Source: Jonesiaceae bacterium BS-20 (GTDB lineage Bacteria; Actinomycetota; Actinomycetes; Actinomycetales; Cellulomonadaceae). From it: a stretch of 64,000 bases of DNA. The stretch lies in assembly GCA_039995105.1 (NCBI GenBank), contig CP146203.1, forward strand, positions 124,001-188,000, read 5' to 3'. The translations under genes were made by a program, and so were the position numbers. The notes beneath the pieces are model-generated. The model was not told the origin of the DNA. It did no database searches and saw only the letters and a program-made list of their open reading frames with translations. The stretch's first letter is position 1. Every line of letters starts with the position of its first letter. Below, one piece after another: positions 38,332 through 47,831 of the stretch.

Positions 38332-39474
38332 GTGAAAAATCGTCTACTTGTAGGTGGCGCAATTTCCGCAGGTTTGGCGCTGGCACTGAGTGCTTGCGGC
38401 ACGGATGCAACTCCACAGCCAACTACTGACCCATCCAGCTCGCAGGGTTCAACCAACGAGCCAAGCGAGACTCCTGAGACCACCGTCTCCGGTTCAATCG
38501 CTGGTGCAGGCGCTTCATCACAGGAAAAGGCAATGGGCGGCTGGATCGCTACCCTTACCTCAGTGGCTCCCGACCTGACCGTCTCCTATGAGGCCGTAGG
38601 GTCCGGTGGCGGCCGTGAGCAGTTCCTTTCCGGTGGTGTCCAGTTTGCGGGAACCGACTCCCCGCTGAAGCCAGAAGAAGTAACCGCAGCAACCGACCGC
38701 TGCTACGGCGGCGACGTCCTTGAACTCCCGCTGTACATCAGCCCAATCGCGGTTGTTTACAACCTGCCAAGCCTGGCGGCAGACAACGTCAACATGTCAG
38801 CCGAGACCCTAGCCAAGGTATTCTCCGGCCAAATCACCAAGTGGAACGACCCAGAGATTGCTGGCCAGAACGAGGGCGTGGAACTTCCAGACCTCGCCAT
38901 CATCCCGGTTAACCGCTCGGATGAGTCCGGAACCACCGAGAACTTCACCGAATACCTTGCGGCCGCATCGAACGGCGTATGGGAGCACGAGGCCTCCGGT
39001 GACTGGCCAGTCTCTGGAACCCAGTCCGGTAACGGAACCTCAGGTCTGATCGACACGGTTAATGGTGCAGAGGGCGCAATCGGCTACGCCGATGCCTCAC
39101 GTGCCGGAGACCTTGGCACCGTTGCCCTCAAGGTTGGTGAAAACTACGTACCGTTCTCAGCTGAGGCCGCGGCAAAGGTAGTGGACGCTTCCCCACGTGC
39201 AGCTGACGCAACCGACAAACGCATGGTTGTTGACCTGGACCGCACCACCACGGCAGACGGCGCATACCCGCTGGTACTGATCTCTTACTCGGTAGCTTGC
39301 TCCGTATACGAGACCTCACAGGAAGCCGCGAACGTGCAGGCATTCCTGAACTACGTAGCCAGCCCAGAGGGCCAGACCGTGGCAGCACAGGCTGACGTAG
39401 CCGGATCCGCACCGATCTCAGACGCCTTGCGCACCGAGGTCACCGCAGCGATTGATGCAATCGCCGCTAAGTAG
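38332..39474 (+). CDS. pstS: Phosphate-binding lipoprotein PstS
   Basis: Binds phosphate outside the membrane and hands it to PstCA. From the GTG at 38332, 380 residues with a lipoprotein signal peptide (lipobox LSAC, Cys near residue 22), a Thr/Ser-rich spacer, then the periplasmic-binding-type domain (GAGASSQEKAMGGW, GSGGGREQF, NRSDESGTTENFTEYL, SGNGTSGLI). There is no ribosome site before the GTG, though the upstream in-frame ATG at 38281 would spoil the signal peptide. Confidence 0.96.
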   Translation: MKNRLLVGGAISAGLALALSACGTDATPQPTTDPSSSQGSTNEPSETPETTVSGSIAGAGASSQEKAMGGWIATLTSVAPDLTVSYEAVGSGGGREQFLSGGVQFAGTDSPLKPEEVTAATDRCYGGDVLELPLYISPIAVVYNLPSLAADNVNMSAETLAKVFSGQITKWNDPEIAGQNEGVELPDLAIIPVNRSDESGTTENFTEYLAAASNGVWEHEASGDWPVSGTQSGNGTSGLIDTVNGAEGAIGYADASRAGDLGTVALKVGENYVPFSAEAAAKVVDASPRAADATDKRMVVDLDRTTTADGAYPLVLISYSVACSVYETSQEAANVQAFLNYVASPEGQTVAAQADVAGSAPISDALRTEVTAAIDAIAAK

Positions 39475-39493
39475 TTCAATAACTCGCTTTACC

Positions 39494-39540
39494 GAGCTGC
39501 AGTTAGACCGCCAAACACCGTTTGGGTCTAACTGCAGCTC
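39494..39540 (+). terminator. Intra-operon hairpin between pstS and pstC
   Basis: Sixteen-base perfect arms (39494-39509 and 39525-39540) with a smaller stem in the loop. It lies between pstS and pstC. It probably stops part of the transcripts or protects the pstS 3' end, giving more PstS than membrane subunits. Confidence 0.6.
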
Positions 39541-39573
39541 AGCCAGTTACACCAACCGAGGTACACATCTGAA

Positions 39574-40644
39574 GTGGAAAAAACATTGGTCATTGATCCC
39601 ACCGCCGTAGAGCAATCGCAGCCACAAGCTGCGCAGAACTCGCAGGCTGGGCCGCACCCTGCAACTACCCCGCCACAAACCCCGGCCGGTAAGAACAGCC
39701 TCATCCAGAGCCCACGCGGCAAGTTCCACGCAGTCATAATTGCACGTTGGTTTGAATTCCTCGCCACCGGAGCAGGAATCGCCATCCTCGTGATCCTTGC
39801 TGCGGTGGCCGGATTCCTCATTTACAAAGCGTGGCCGGCACTCGTGGCCAACCCAGCCGAGTTGCAGAAGATCTCCTGGTTCAAGGCTGATTCACTCCTG
39901 GGCTACATTGCGCCACTGATCTTTGGCACGCTCCTAGCCTCACTGCTTGCGCTGGCCGTAGCAGTGCCTCTGTCGGTAGGAATCGCACTGTTTATCAGCC
40001 ACTACGCACCGCGTAACTTGGCCGGTCCGCTTGGCTACGTCATTGACCTGCTAGCTGCGATCCCGTCCGTTGTATACGGCCTGTGGGGAGCGCTTTGGCT
40101 AGCACCGCAGTTGGACCCGGTATTTAGTTGGCTGACTAACAAGCTTGGTTTCATTCCATTGTTTGCCGGCTACCAGCCGCCCGCCAAGAACCTGCTCACC
40201 GCAGCTCTTGTCTTGGCCGTCATGATCCTTCCGATCATCACCGCCGTGGCCCGCGAAGTATTCCTGCAAACCCCAAAACTTCATGAAGAGGCAGCTCTTG
40301 CCCTTGGTGCCACCCGCTGGGAACTCGTGCGGATGGCCGTTTTGCCATTTGGTAAGTCAGGCGTCATCAGCGCCGCCATGTTGGGACTGGGCCGCGCACT
40401 CGGTGAAACCATGGCAGTGCTCATGATCCTGTCCCCGGGAACCCTGTTCTCGTTCTTCTTACTCAAGCCAGGCCAGCACCAAACCATTGCCGCGAATATT
40501 GCGGCCAAGTTCCCTGAGGCATCGGGACTTTCCGTGAGCGCACTCATTGCGACCGGACTTGCCCTGTTTGTCATCACCCTCGCCGTCAACATGCTGGCCC
40601 GCTGGATTGTTAGCCGCCGCTCAGAGTTCTCAGGAGCCAACTAA
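39574..40644 (+). CDS. pstC: Phosphate ABC transporter permease PstC
   Basis: Membrane subunit of the high-affinity phosphate importer. 356 residues with a cytoplasmic Pro/Gln-rich start, then six predicted transmembrane segments from about residue 62, and the ABC permease loop EEAALALGATRWELVRMAVLP. The GTG at 39574 is the first sensible start. Overlaps pstA by one base (TAATG). Confidence 0.95.
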   Translation: MEKTLVIDPTAVEQSQPQAAQNSQAGPHPATTPPQTPAGKNSLIQSPRGKFHAVIIARWFEFLATGAGIAILVILAAVAGFLIYKAWPALVANPAELQKISWFKADSLLGYIAPLIFGTLLASLLALAVAVPLSVGIALFISHYAPRNLAGPLGYVIDLLAAIPSVVYGLWGALWLAPQLDPVFSWLTNKLGFIPLFAGYQPPAKNLLTAALVLAVMILPIITAVAREVFLQTPKLHEEAALALGATRWELVRMAVLPFGKSGVISAAMLGLGRALGETMAVLMILSPGTLFSFFLLKPGQHQTIAANIAAKFPEASGLSVSALIATGLALFVITLAVNMLARWIVSRRSEFSGAN

Positions 40645-41711
40645 TGGCCACCATAACCACACCTCCCACGCAATCACTGTCCGGGTCGCTTGCCTCAGCA
40701 GGACGCCTGCCCAAGTGGTTCCCCTGGGCCACCCTGTCCGGCGGAATCGTACTGGCTTGGCTTTTCCTGTGGCTGACCGATTCTGCTGGAATCGCCTCAG
40801 TCGTGGTGCTGGGCCTGATTATTCACGCCGTAGCGCTGACCATCAGCGCGATTAAGGTTGAGGGCACCCGGTATGCGTCGGACCGCGGCGCAACCCTCGT
40901 GGTCACCTCCGCATTTGGCCTGGCGCTGATCCCACTGATTTCATTGTTGTGGACGGTAATCGCGCACGGCATGTCGGTCATGAGCTTCGATTTCTTGAAC
41001 ACCAACATGGTTGGTGTCTTCGGTGAGATGACCGAGGGTGGAATCTTCCACGCAATCTGGGGAACCGTCCTGGTGACGCTCGCCGCGACCGCGATCTCGG
41101 TTCCTATCGGCTTGCTTACCGCAATCTACCTGGTCGAATACGGCCGCGGGGCGTTGGCCAAGGGCGTGACCTTCTTTGTTGACGTGATGACTGGAATCCC
41201 GTCGATCGTAGCCGGGCTCTTCGCGTTCTCCCTATTCACCATGATCTTTGGGCCCGCCTACCGGGCCGGAATCATGGGTGCCACTGCGCTCGCGGTCTTG
41301 ATGACGCCGGTCATTATCCGCTCGGTTGAAGAGATGCTGCGACTGGTCCCCAACGACCTACGTGAGGCCTCCTACGCACTGGGTGTATCCAAATGGCGCA
41401 CCATCTTCAAGATTGTGCTGCGCACCGCGGTCGGTGGAATCGTCACCGGAATCGTGCTCGCAATCGCACGCGTCATCGGTGAAACCGCGCCGCTGCTGCT
41501 CACCATCGGCATTGCGGCTGAGGTCAACTGGGACTTGTTTGACGGGCGCATGGCCACCCTGCCGGTTTATGCGTACCGCCAGTACTCCCAAGGTGGGATC
41601 GGTGTAGACCGGGCCTGGGGTGCTGCACTCGCGCTGATCGTGATTGTCATGGTCCTCAATATTGCAGCTCGCCTCCTTGCCAAGCGCTTTGCGCCCGCGG
41701 CCGGCCGGTAA
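40644..41711 (+). CDS. pstA: Phosphate ABC transporter permease PstA
   Basis: Second membrane subunit of the phosphate importer, pairing with PstC. 355 residues, several transmembrane segments including an extra pair near the N-terminus, and the permease loop REASYALGVSKWRTIFKIVLR. Translation is coupled to pstC through TAATG. Confidence 0.95.
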   Translation: MATITTPPTQSLSGSLASAGRLPKWFPWATLSGGIVLAWLFLWLTDSAGIASVVVLGLIIHAVALTISAIKVEGTRYASDRGATLVVTSAFGLALIPLISLLWTVIAHGMSVMSFDFLNTNMVGVFGEMTEGGIFHAIWGTVLVTLAATAISVPIGLLTAIYLVEYGRGALAKGVTFFVDVMTGIPSIVAGLFAFSLFTMIFGPAYRAGIMGATALAVLMTPVIIRSVEEMLRLVPNDLREASYALGVSKWRTIFKIVLRTAVGGIVTGIVLAIARVIGETAPLLLTIGIAAEVNWDLFDGRMATLPVYAYRQYSQGGIGVDRAWGAALALIVIVMVLNIAARLLAKRFAPAAGR

Positions 41712-41793
41712 CCACCCGCCCCGCACTGTCCGCGCTAGCTCACCGCCGCGCTTCCAATAACTTTTAAGCATTTACGGTCCGGAAAGGATCAGC

Positions 41794-42573
41794 ATGTCCA
41801 AGCGAATTGATACTAAGAACCTCAACGTCTACTACGGCGACTTCCTCGCAGTAAAAGACGTCAACATGGAAATTGAAGCACGTTCCATCACCGCCCTGAT
41901 TGGCCCATCCGGTTGTGGCAAGTCCACATTCCTGCGCACCCTGAACCGCATGCACGAGGTCATCCCCGGCGCACGCGTTGAAGGCCAGGCCCTGCTCGAC
42001 GGCGAAGACCTGTACGCAAGCTCGGTTGACCCGGTTGCCGTGCGCCGCCACATTGGCATGGTGTTCCAGCGCCCCAACCCGTTCCCAACCATGTCGATCG
42101 CGGAAAACGTTCTGGCCGGCGTTCGGTTGAACAACAAGAAGATCTCCAAGTCTGATGCCGCAGATCTGGTTGAATCATCCTTGCGTGGTGCCAACCTTTG
42201 GAACGAGGTCAAGGACCGCCTTGAGCGTCCGGGCTCCTCGCTTTCCGGTGGGCAGCAGCAGCGGTTGTGCATTGCTCGCGCGATCGCAGTTAAGCCGGAT
42301 GTGTTGCTCATGGATGAGCCCTGCTCAGCCCTGGACCCAATCTCAACCCTTGCAATTGAGGAGCTCATGCACGAGCTCAAGCAGGACTACACAATCGTTA
42401 TTGTCACCCACAACATGCAGCAGGCCGCTCGCGTGAGCGACCGCACCGGATTCTTTAACATTGCCGGAACCGGTAAGCCCGGTGAATTGATTGAGATCGG
42501 TGCAACCCCAACCATGTTCTCATCACCGACCCAGCAGGCCACCGAGGACTACATCTCCGGTCGCTTCGGATAA
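41794..42573 (+). CDS. pstB: Phosphate ABC transporter ATP-binding protein PstB
   Basis: ATPase of the phosphate importer. 259 residues with Walker [10 protein letters not shown], a Q-loop, signature [15 protein letters not shown], Walker [14 protein letters not shown] and the switch histidine ([11 protein letters not shown]). A GGAAAGGATC site precedes the ATG. Completes the S-C-A-B order. Confidence 0.97.
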   Translation: MSKRIDTKNLNVYYGDFLAVKDVNMEIEARSITALIGPSGCGKSTFLRTLNRMHEVIPGARVEGQALLDGEDLYASSVDPVAVRRHIGMVFQRPNPFPTMSIAENVLAGVRLNNKKISKSDAADLVESSLRGANLWNEVKDRLERPGSSLSGGQQQRLCIARAIAVKPDVLLMDEPCSALDPISTLAIEELMHELKQDYTIVIVTHNMQQAARVSDRTGFFNIAGTGKPGELIEIGATPTMFSSPTQQATEDYISGRFG

Positions 42574-42614
42574 CCAAGGCTGAGCACCGGCATTTGCCGG
42601 TCCGGTAGACGAAC

Positions 42615-42650
42615 TGGGTTGATTAGCTGGTCCTCCAGCTGGTCAACCCA
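42615..42650 (+). terminator. Terminator of the pst operon
   Basis: Eight outer pairs (42615-42622 with 42643-42650), two G-U pairs and six inner pairs (42625-42630 with 42635-42640) around a TCCT loop make a 16-bp stem, followed by TTCGTGTTTT. A smaller hairpin (42586-42601) lies just before it. Confidence 0.7.
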
Positions 42651-42999
42651 TTCGTGTTTTATGAGGACAAAGAAGTCTTTGCTGGGCGCCGCACCGCGTT
42701 CACTGCCCCGATCCGGGCGCGTTTCAAGAAGTGACAACTTTCACGTGCCCGTGTGGGTGACGGATGAAGGCACAGGTGGGAACACCATTTCAAAGCATCG
42801 GGGTAGAAGTCCCCTTCTGATGCGTTGGGAATCGTTGAATAGAAGTGCAGAGCAATAGCCCGGCTCCTCTAGCATGATTGAGTGCATCTTTGACCAAATG
42901 GGCGGTCCGCGTGCTTGGCCATCAATGGTGCGCTTGCCGCTGCGGATTTGCTGGTAGTTGGGCAAACTGACTCAAACAAGTGTTACCCGGGAGATTGTT
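42651..42999. other. Gene-poor stretch before the RCC1 pair
   Basis: About 350 bases after the pst terminator with no convincing gene. Short open frames on both strands (42619-42858 plus, 42549-42737 and 42741-42965 minus) show no recognisable motif or ribosome site. The promoter for the RCC1 genes is probably here. I see no insertion-sequence ends or repeats. Confidence 0.5.
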
Positions 43000-44997
43000 A
43001 TGGCTGAATTACCTGAAAGCGTCCAAGCATTGCGGCGAGAGTTGGCCGCTGCGCGCCAAGCCTTTGATCACGCACACTTCAGCTCAACCGCGCACCAGGA
43101 GCAAGTGGTCAGCAATGCCAAACAATTGATTCCAGCCGCCGTCGCGCAATGCGTGGCGCGGGGGGCCAGCCAAGCCGCCACACAGGTACTCCAAGAGCAG
43201 CTGCTTGCCCAAGTTGGGCCCTCCGCCGGGGTGACTTGGGCCGAGGTCATAGGCCAGGCGCTGTCACAAGCAGGGCAGAGCGCCAACGTGACAGGTTATG
43301 TTCCCGTGACGGGATATGTTCCGTCAAGCGCTCCTGAACAAGATAGCGGCGACCAGCCGGCGCCGTACTATGCCGATGCGGCTTTTGCCGCGTCCAGTGC
43401 CCCTTTCTCGATGCCTGGGCAGGGTTCCGACCAGCAGGTTCCACAACATGTTCCGGATGATCACCCCGTCCCATCTTCGCCGTGGGAGCCCACAGGCCCC
43501 GATCAGTCTGGGGCTCAGAGTAATAATGCGAGCAATAAGAAGAACGGTTTGGTTCTTGGGGTAATCGCGTTGGTCGCGGTCCTGATCCTTGGCGGCGCCA
43601 CCTATGGGATTGTGAACCTGTTGAAGAGCTCGACCTCCAATAGTTCCAATGCGAACAGCGGGAGTTCGTCTCAACCCGGCCCAAACACCACCTCAAACCC
43701 AAAGGGACCGAAGTCCAACGGGTCGGGCCCGGCCGTGCCGCAAGACGCACATGGGGACGTGGCGGTGTGGGGAAGCAGACCTTACCTGTCAAACGCACAG
43801 ACCCAGCCAATGCTGCCGGGTAACCCCGATCGGTATGCACCCGCGTGGGTACCCGATCTGACCGATGTTCAGGACATCACGCTTGGGTACAACTCCGGTT
43901 ATGCCCTGATGGCGGATGGCACGGTCAAAGCGTGGGGTTCAAACACCAATGGCGTCCTAGGCGTCAGCGGGACCGGCAACGACTCCCTCATGGTCGAGGT
44001 CGCCGGGCTCACAGACGTAAAGGAATTACTGACGAGTGCAGAAACAACGTACGCGCTGTTAGCCGACGGCACGGTCAAGTCCTGGGGGTTCAATAGCGAA
44101 GGGCAACTCGGTGACGGTAGCGATGTGAAGTTCTCGGATACGCCCGTGGATGTGAAGGGCCTTAGCGGTGTTAAAGCACTCAGTATCTCCGAGAATTCGG
44201 CCTACGCCCTGATGTCCGACGGCACGGTCATGGCATGGGGTGTCAATGATCGCGGGCAACTTGGAACTGGAGCAAATGTATTTCGATCGAACGTGCCAGT
44301 TCAGGTTCCCGATCTTGACGGGGTGGTCTCGGTTACTGCCGGATACAACTCGGCCTTTGCCGTGCTCGAAGACGGCTCGGTCAAGGGCTGGGGAGACAAC
44401 TACTTTTCAGATCCGAGCGGTGCGCAGGGCTACGTTCCGTTCTACGAGGTTCCAACCGTGGTTGAGGGACTCCAGGATGTGCGGAAAGTGGTCTCCTCTC
44501 GTAGGACCGTATACGCAATCCTCAATGACGGGACCGTCTTAGTCCTTGGAACGAGAGAAAATGGGGCAGCCGGAGATGGCAAGGATGAATGGGACTTCAC
44601 AAAACCCCAAGCGGTTCCAGGGGTGAGTAATGTCAACGATCTGGTTGTCGGCCGTGAAGCGGTCTTTGCCTTGCTTGGCGATGGCACCGTCATGTCGTGG
44701 GGCGGGAACGATTACGGGCTCCTAGGCCAGGGCAGCAAGAAGGAAGACAAGATCATGAAGCCCCAATTCATTGAGGAACTCACGAACGTGCAGAGCATTG
44801 CTGTTGGCTATGACACCGCCCACGCGACCCTTACCGATGGCACCGTCTTGAGCTGGGGTGCTCAGGCTGCGATGGACTCAGACACCTATTCCTATGACGA
44901 TCTGGTGACTAAACCGGAGAACATGTCGGGTCTGACCGGGGTGCGAACCCTGTATGCCGGTGAATTTGGTTTCTATGCGATTATCCCAACAAATTAG
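43000..44997 (+). CDS. Membrane-anchored RCC1-repeat beta-propeller protein, copy 1
   Basis: Function unknown. The ATG at 43000 follows GGGAGA and gives 665 residues. An N-terminal helical domain (about 1-95, ending in AGVTWAEVIGQAL) is probably cytoplasmic. It is followed by a Pro/Gln/Ser-rich tether, one transmembrane segment (about 182-206), a Ser/Asn/Pro spacer, and from about residue 250 an RCC1-type propeller of seven full repeats of the form ALxxDGTVxxWGxNxxGxLG. A split repeat is formed by the first strand (VAVWGS) and the last (FYAIIPTN), suggesting about eight blades outside the cell. The next gene is a diverged copy with the same architecture. The pair has no recognisable enzyme domain. 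Confidence 0.85.
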   Translation: MAELPESVQALRRELAAARQAFDHAHFSSTAHQEQVVSNAKQLIPAAVAQCVARGASQAATQVLQEQLLAQVGPSAGVTWAEVIGQALSQAGQSANVTGYVPVTGYVPSSAPEQDSGDQPAPYYADAAFAASSAPFSMPGQGSDQQVPQHVPDDHPVPSSPWEPTGPDQSGAQSNNASNKKNGLVLGVIALVAVLILGGATYGIVNLLKSSTSNSSNANSGSSSQPGPNTTSNPKGPKSNGSGPAVPQDAHGDVAVWGSRPYLSNAQTQPMLPGNPDRYAPAWVPDLTDVQDITLGYNSGYALMADGTVKAWGSNTNGVLGVSGTGNDSLMVEVAGLTDVKELLTSAETTYALLADGTVKSWGFNSEGQLGDGSDVKFSDTPVDVKGLSGVKALSISENSAYALMSDGTVMAWGVNDRGQLGTGANVFRSNVPVQVPDLDGVVSVTAGYNSAFAVLEDGSVKGWGDNYFSDPSGAQGYVPFYEVPTVVEGLQDVRKVVSSRRTVYAILNDGTVLVLGTRENGAAGDGKDEWDFTKPQAVPGVSNVNDLVVGREAVFALLGDGTVMSWGGNDYGLLGQGSKKEDKIMKPQFIEELTNVQSIAVGYDTAHATLTDGTVLSWGAQAAMDSDTYSYDDLVTKPENMSGLTGVRTLYAGEFGFYAIIPTN

Positions 44998-45054
44998 CAA
45001 TGAGTTCCTAACTTTTTCTGTTGCAGCACTCGAATCTTTTTAAGGACAAAGATC

Positions 45055-47151
45055 GTGGCCGACGAGCCTGACAGCATTTATCACCTCCGCCTAGACCTTG
45101 CGGCATACCGAGAGTCATTTTCGTATGCGCACCTCAACTCCCAGATGCACCAGGAACGCGTACTGGGAGCAAGCAAGGGGAACTTGGCGGCCGCGGCAAT
45201 CCGCTGTGTCACAGAAGGAAGTGGCGAACAAGCCTACGCCTTGCTCAAAGCCGAACAAGGAGTCCACGGCGGCGTAGCCGCAGGTGTCACGTGGGCCGAG
45301 GTCATCGGCCACGCGATTACGGAAATGCTTGAGGCATCGGAAAACACAAACGCTGGCTGGCTGATAACCGGCGATGTAGACCCGTTTGCGGGCGGCAACC
45401 AGCAAGGCACTTCCACCGGATTTCAAGGTGCTCTGGGGTCAACCTGGGGCGACCAAGCGGCCCTCAACCCGCAATCCACAACCGGGGCAGACGGCGTTAT
45501 TTTTGACCGTCGCGAGCCAACCCTGCCGGGTGCCCCTAGTCAGGCGCCAATGTTTTCCGGAACTGAATTGTATGCGGCTCCGCAGGCCAAAGCGCACCCA
45601 AAGGCTACTCCACGAACGCAATCCGAACCGCTTACTCCAACCCCCGCATACTATTCTTCGCCCGTAACGGATCCGGGGACGGCAACGAAAGCCAGCTTTG
45701 GCGGTTACCTGAAGCCAGCGCTGGCTCGCAAGAAGTTCCACATTGTGTTCCTGAGTCTGCTTGCCATCCTCTTCATTGTTTCGCGGATGGCGGCCATGGA
45801 TTTTCCTTGGCAATCCGCTCCCTCGGTCGAGGCACCGGAAACGGTTGCGCCGGTCCCACCCACGGTAGAGGACCTCCAAGAGAGCGTTTCGGAGTTTGGG
45901 GAGCCCGGCAATCTTTCCTACTGGGGCGGGTTCAACTCATACGACTATCAGCATTGGACTAATGGCAGCAACGCCCAGATTGGCAGTGCTGAGAATCCCT
46001 TCGCGGTTACCTCGGTGCTTGGCCTAGATGGAGTCCAACAGATCGTTTCCAACGAGTTCAATGCGTACGCCCTGATGGACAACGGCACCGTAACAGCCTG
46101 GGGGAGTAACTCCAGTGGGGGCCGCGGCGGGGACACAACCGATTACCTGAACGAGCCCAACCAAGTAGTGGGGCTGGCGGATGTTGTCCAAATAGAAACC
46201 TCCTTCTTGTCCGCCGTTGCGGTCCTTGAAGACGGCACGGTTTGGACCTGGGGCTCCAACGAAAACGGCATACTCGGAATCGGAAGCAATGAGGAATATT
46301 CGGCGGTACCGGAACTCGTGCCGGGCCTAGACAATGTGGTTTTCGTCAGTGCCTCCAATCAGACCGTGTACGCACTGCGCCAAGATGGCACGGTGTGGGC
46401 CTGGGGCGCAAACGAACGCGGGAATCTGGGCGATGGGTCAAAGGTGGACTACTCCAACGTGCCAGTTCAGGTTGCGGGCCTGAGCGACGTACAGACGGTT
46501 GTAGCGGGCCCGGAAACTGGCTATGCAGTGCTGACGGATGGCACCGTATGGGGCTGGGGTTCCAATGCCTTCAACCTCTTGGGTGCGGGAGGCACACCTG
46601 CGATACCTGAACCGGTACAACTGCCGGGCTTGGCTGGCGTGCAAACGGTGAGCCCGGGGTATTACGCGTCCTATGCAATCCTGGCGGATGGAACTGCTAT
46701 GGCGTGGGGCGCTTCCCTGTACGGCATGCTTGGGGATGGTCTTGATACCGGGCAACCGATGGCGCCCGGTCAGATCTCCGGGCTCAACAACGTGAAGTCG
46801 ATTGTGGCCGACCGCAATATTGCGTACGCCGTCTTGGACGATGGAACCGCCATGGCCTGGGGGAGCAACAAGTACGGTCTGCTAGGGATTGGCAGTGAAG
46901 GGTTTGATCAGATGAGCGGAGTTGTGCCGGTTCAGGATCTGACCAACGTTGACTATATTTCTATTGGCCTGTATTCCACCCACGCACTGCTGGACGACGG
47001 CACGGTCGCAACCTGGGGCATGAAGGATCTGCGGAACATGGGGCAGGAAGACGTAGAGATGTGGACCGCGCCCCAGATAGTTGAAAACCTGAGCAATGTA
47101 ACCGGTATTGACACCGGAATCATGGGGAATTACGCGGTCATTGGGCAGTAA
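45055..47151 (+). CDS. Membrane-anchored RCC1-repeat beta-propeller protein, copy 2
   Basis: Paralogue of the preceding gene, 57 bases downstream, probably cotranscribed. 698 residues from a GTG preceded by AAGGACA. The N-terminal domain (about 1-95) aligns with copy 1 (HQERV, CVTEG, AGVTWAEVIGHAI). It is followed by a tether, a transmembrane segment (about 226-248), and a propeller of seven full RCC1 repeats plus a split one (LSYWGG at the start, NYAVIGQ at the end). The propeller repeats vary more than the N-terminal signature, as in a ligand-binding surface, but the ligand is unknown. Confidence 0.85.
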   Translation: MADEPDSIYHLRLDLAAYRESFSYAHLNSQMHQERVLGASKGNLAAAAIRCVTEGSGEQAYALLKAEQGVHGGVAAGVTWAEVIGHAITEMLEASENTNAGWLITGDVDPFAGGNQQGTSTGFQGALGSTWGDQAALNPQSTTGADGVIFDRREPTLPGAPSQAPMFSGTELYAAPQAKAHPKATPRTQSEPLTPTPAYYSSPVTDPGTATKASFGGYLKPALARKKFHIVFLSLLAILFIVSRMAAMDFPWQSAPSVEAPETVAPVPPTVEDLQESVSEFGEPGNLSYWGGFNSYDYQHWTNGSNAQIGSAENPFAVTSVLGLDGVQQIVSNEFNAYALMDNGTVTAWGSNSSGGRGGDTTDYLNEPNQVVGLADVVQIETSFLSAVAVLEDGTVWTWGSNENGILGIGSNEEYSAVPELVPGLDNVVFVSASNQTVYALRQDGTVWAWGANERGNLGDGSKVDYSNVPVQVAGLSDVQTVVAGPETGYAVLTDGTVWGWGSNAFNLLGAGGTPAIPEPVQLPGLAGVQTVSPGYYASYAILADGTAMAWGASLYGMLGDGLDTGQPMAPGQISGLNNVKSIVADRNIAYAVLDDGTAMAWGSNKYGLLGIGSEGFDQMSGVVPVQDLTNVDYISIGLYSTHALLDDGTVATWGMKDLRNMGQEDVEMWTAPQIVENLSNVTGIDTGIMGNYAVIGQ

Positions 47152-47187
47152 CGCAGGCGACCTAAGCATCCGAGAAGAGAATTCGCT

Positions 47188-47215
47188 TTGACGGGCTTAC
47201 GATTGAAAGTAGCTT
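47188..47215 (+). promoter_or_regulatory. Probable promoter of the reductase-like gene
   Basis: TTGACG at 47188-47193 and TAGCTT at 47210-47215 are 16 bases apart, 50 bases before the ATG. Confidence 0.45.
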
Positions 47216-47264
47216 CTGGCGGGACCACCGCGAGCAACTGACTTTCTGGCCTAAAGGACTTCGC

Positions 47265-47831
47265 ATGCGTACCTTGATTGTCACCGCGTTTGTTTCTGCC
47301 GATGGAGTGATGGAGGCGCCCGGCGGCGAACCCGGATACCGCAACGCGGGCTGGACCTTCAAAGATATTGCGTTTGATCCGGCAGCCTACGCAATCAAGG
47401 GAAGCGAGCAGGAAGAGGCCGGGGCGCTGCTCCTGGGGCGCAAGAGCTATCAGGCCTTCGCGCCGGTGTGGCCAACCATGGACGACTTTGCCCGCTACAA
47501 CACACTGCCGCGTTACGTGGTTTCCACAACCCTCGAATCCGACGACGATCGTTGGCCCGCAACAATCTTGCGTTCGGTTGCTGACGTTGCGAAGTTGAAG
47601 CAGACCGAGGGCGGTCCGCTTCTGGTGCACGGCTCGGCCGAGCTGGGCGCTGCCCTTGCCGATGCCGGCCTCGTTGACCGCTATCATCTGCTGGTTTTTC
47701 CGGTCTTGCTTGGGGCAGGAAAGCGCCTCTTCAGCGAAGCGGATAAGGACACCACGCATCTGAACCTAGTTGCGCATGAAGCTTACGGCAACGGCATCAC
47801 CAAGATGATTTATGACGTGGTGTGTGACTAG
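47265..47831 (+). CDS. Dihydrofolate reductase-like protein (RibD C-terminal domain family)
   Basis: 188 residues of the NADPH-binding RibD_C family, often called dihydrofolate reductase family protein. Recognised by the start LIVTAFVSADGVMEAPGG, the motif LLLGRKSYQAFAPVWP, GGPLLVHGSAELGAAL and LVFPVLLGAGKRLF. The substrate is unknown; these are seldom true folate reductases. AAAGGAC precedes the ATG. The stop codon interlocks with that of the convergent lipoprotein gene. Confidence 0.85.
   Translation: MRTLIVTAFVSADGVMEAPGGEPGYRNAGWTFKDIAFDPAAYAIKGSEQEEAGALLLGRKSYQAFAPVWPTMDDFARYNTLPRYVVSTTLESDDDRWPATILRSVADVAKLKQTEGGPLLVHGSAELGAALADAGLVDRYHLLVFPVLLGAGKRLFSEADKDTTHLNLVAHEAYGNGITKMIYDVVCD

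Noticed and set aside
42549-42965. Transposase or phage remnant between pstB and the RCC1 genes
   Set aside because: The short frames show no transposase or integrase motif and there are no terminal inverted repeats or target duplications.
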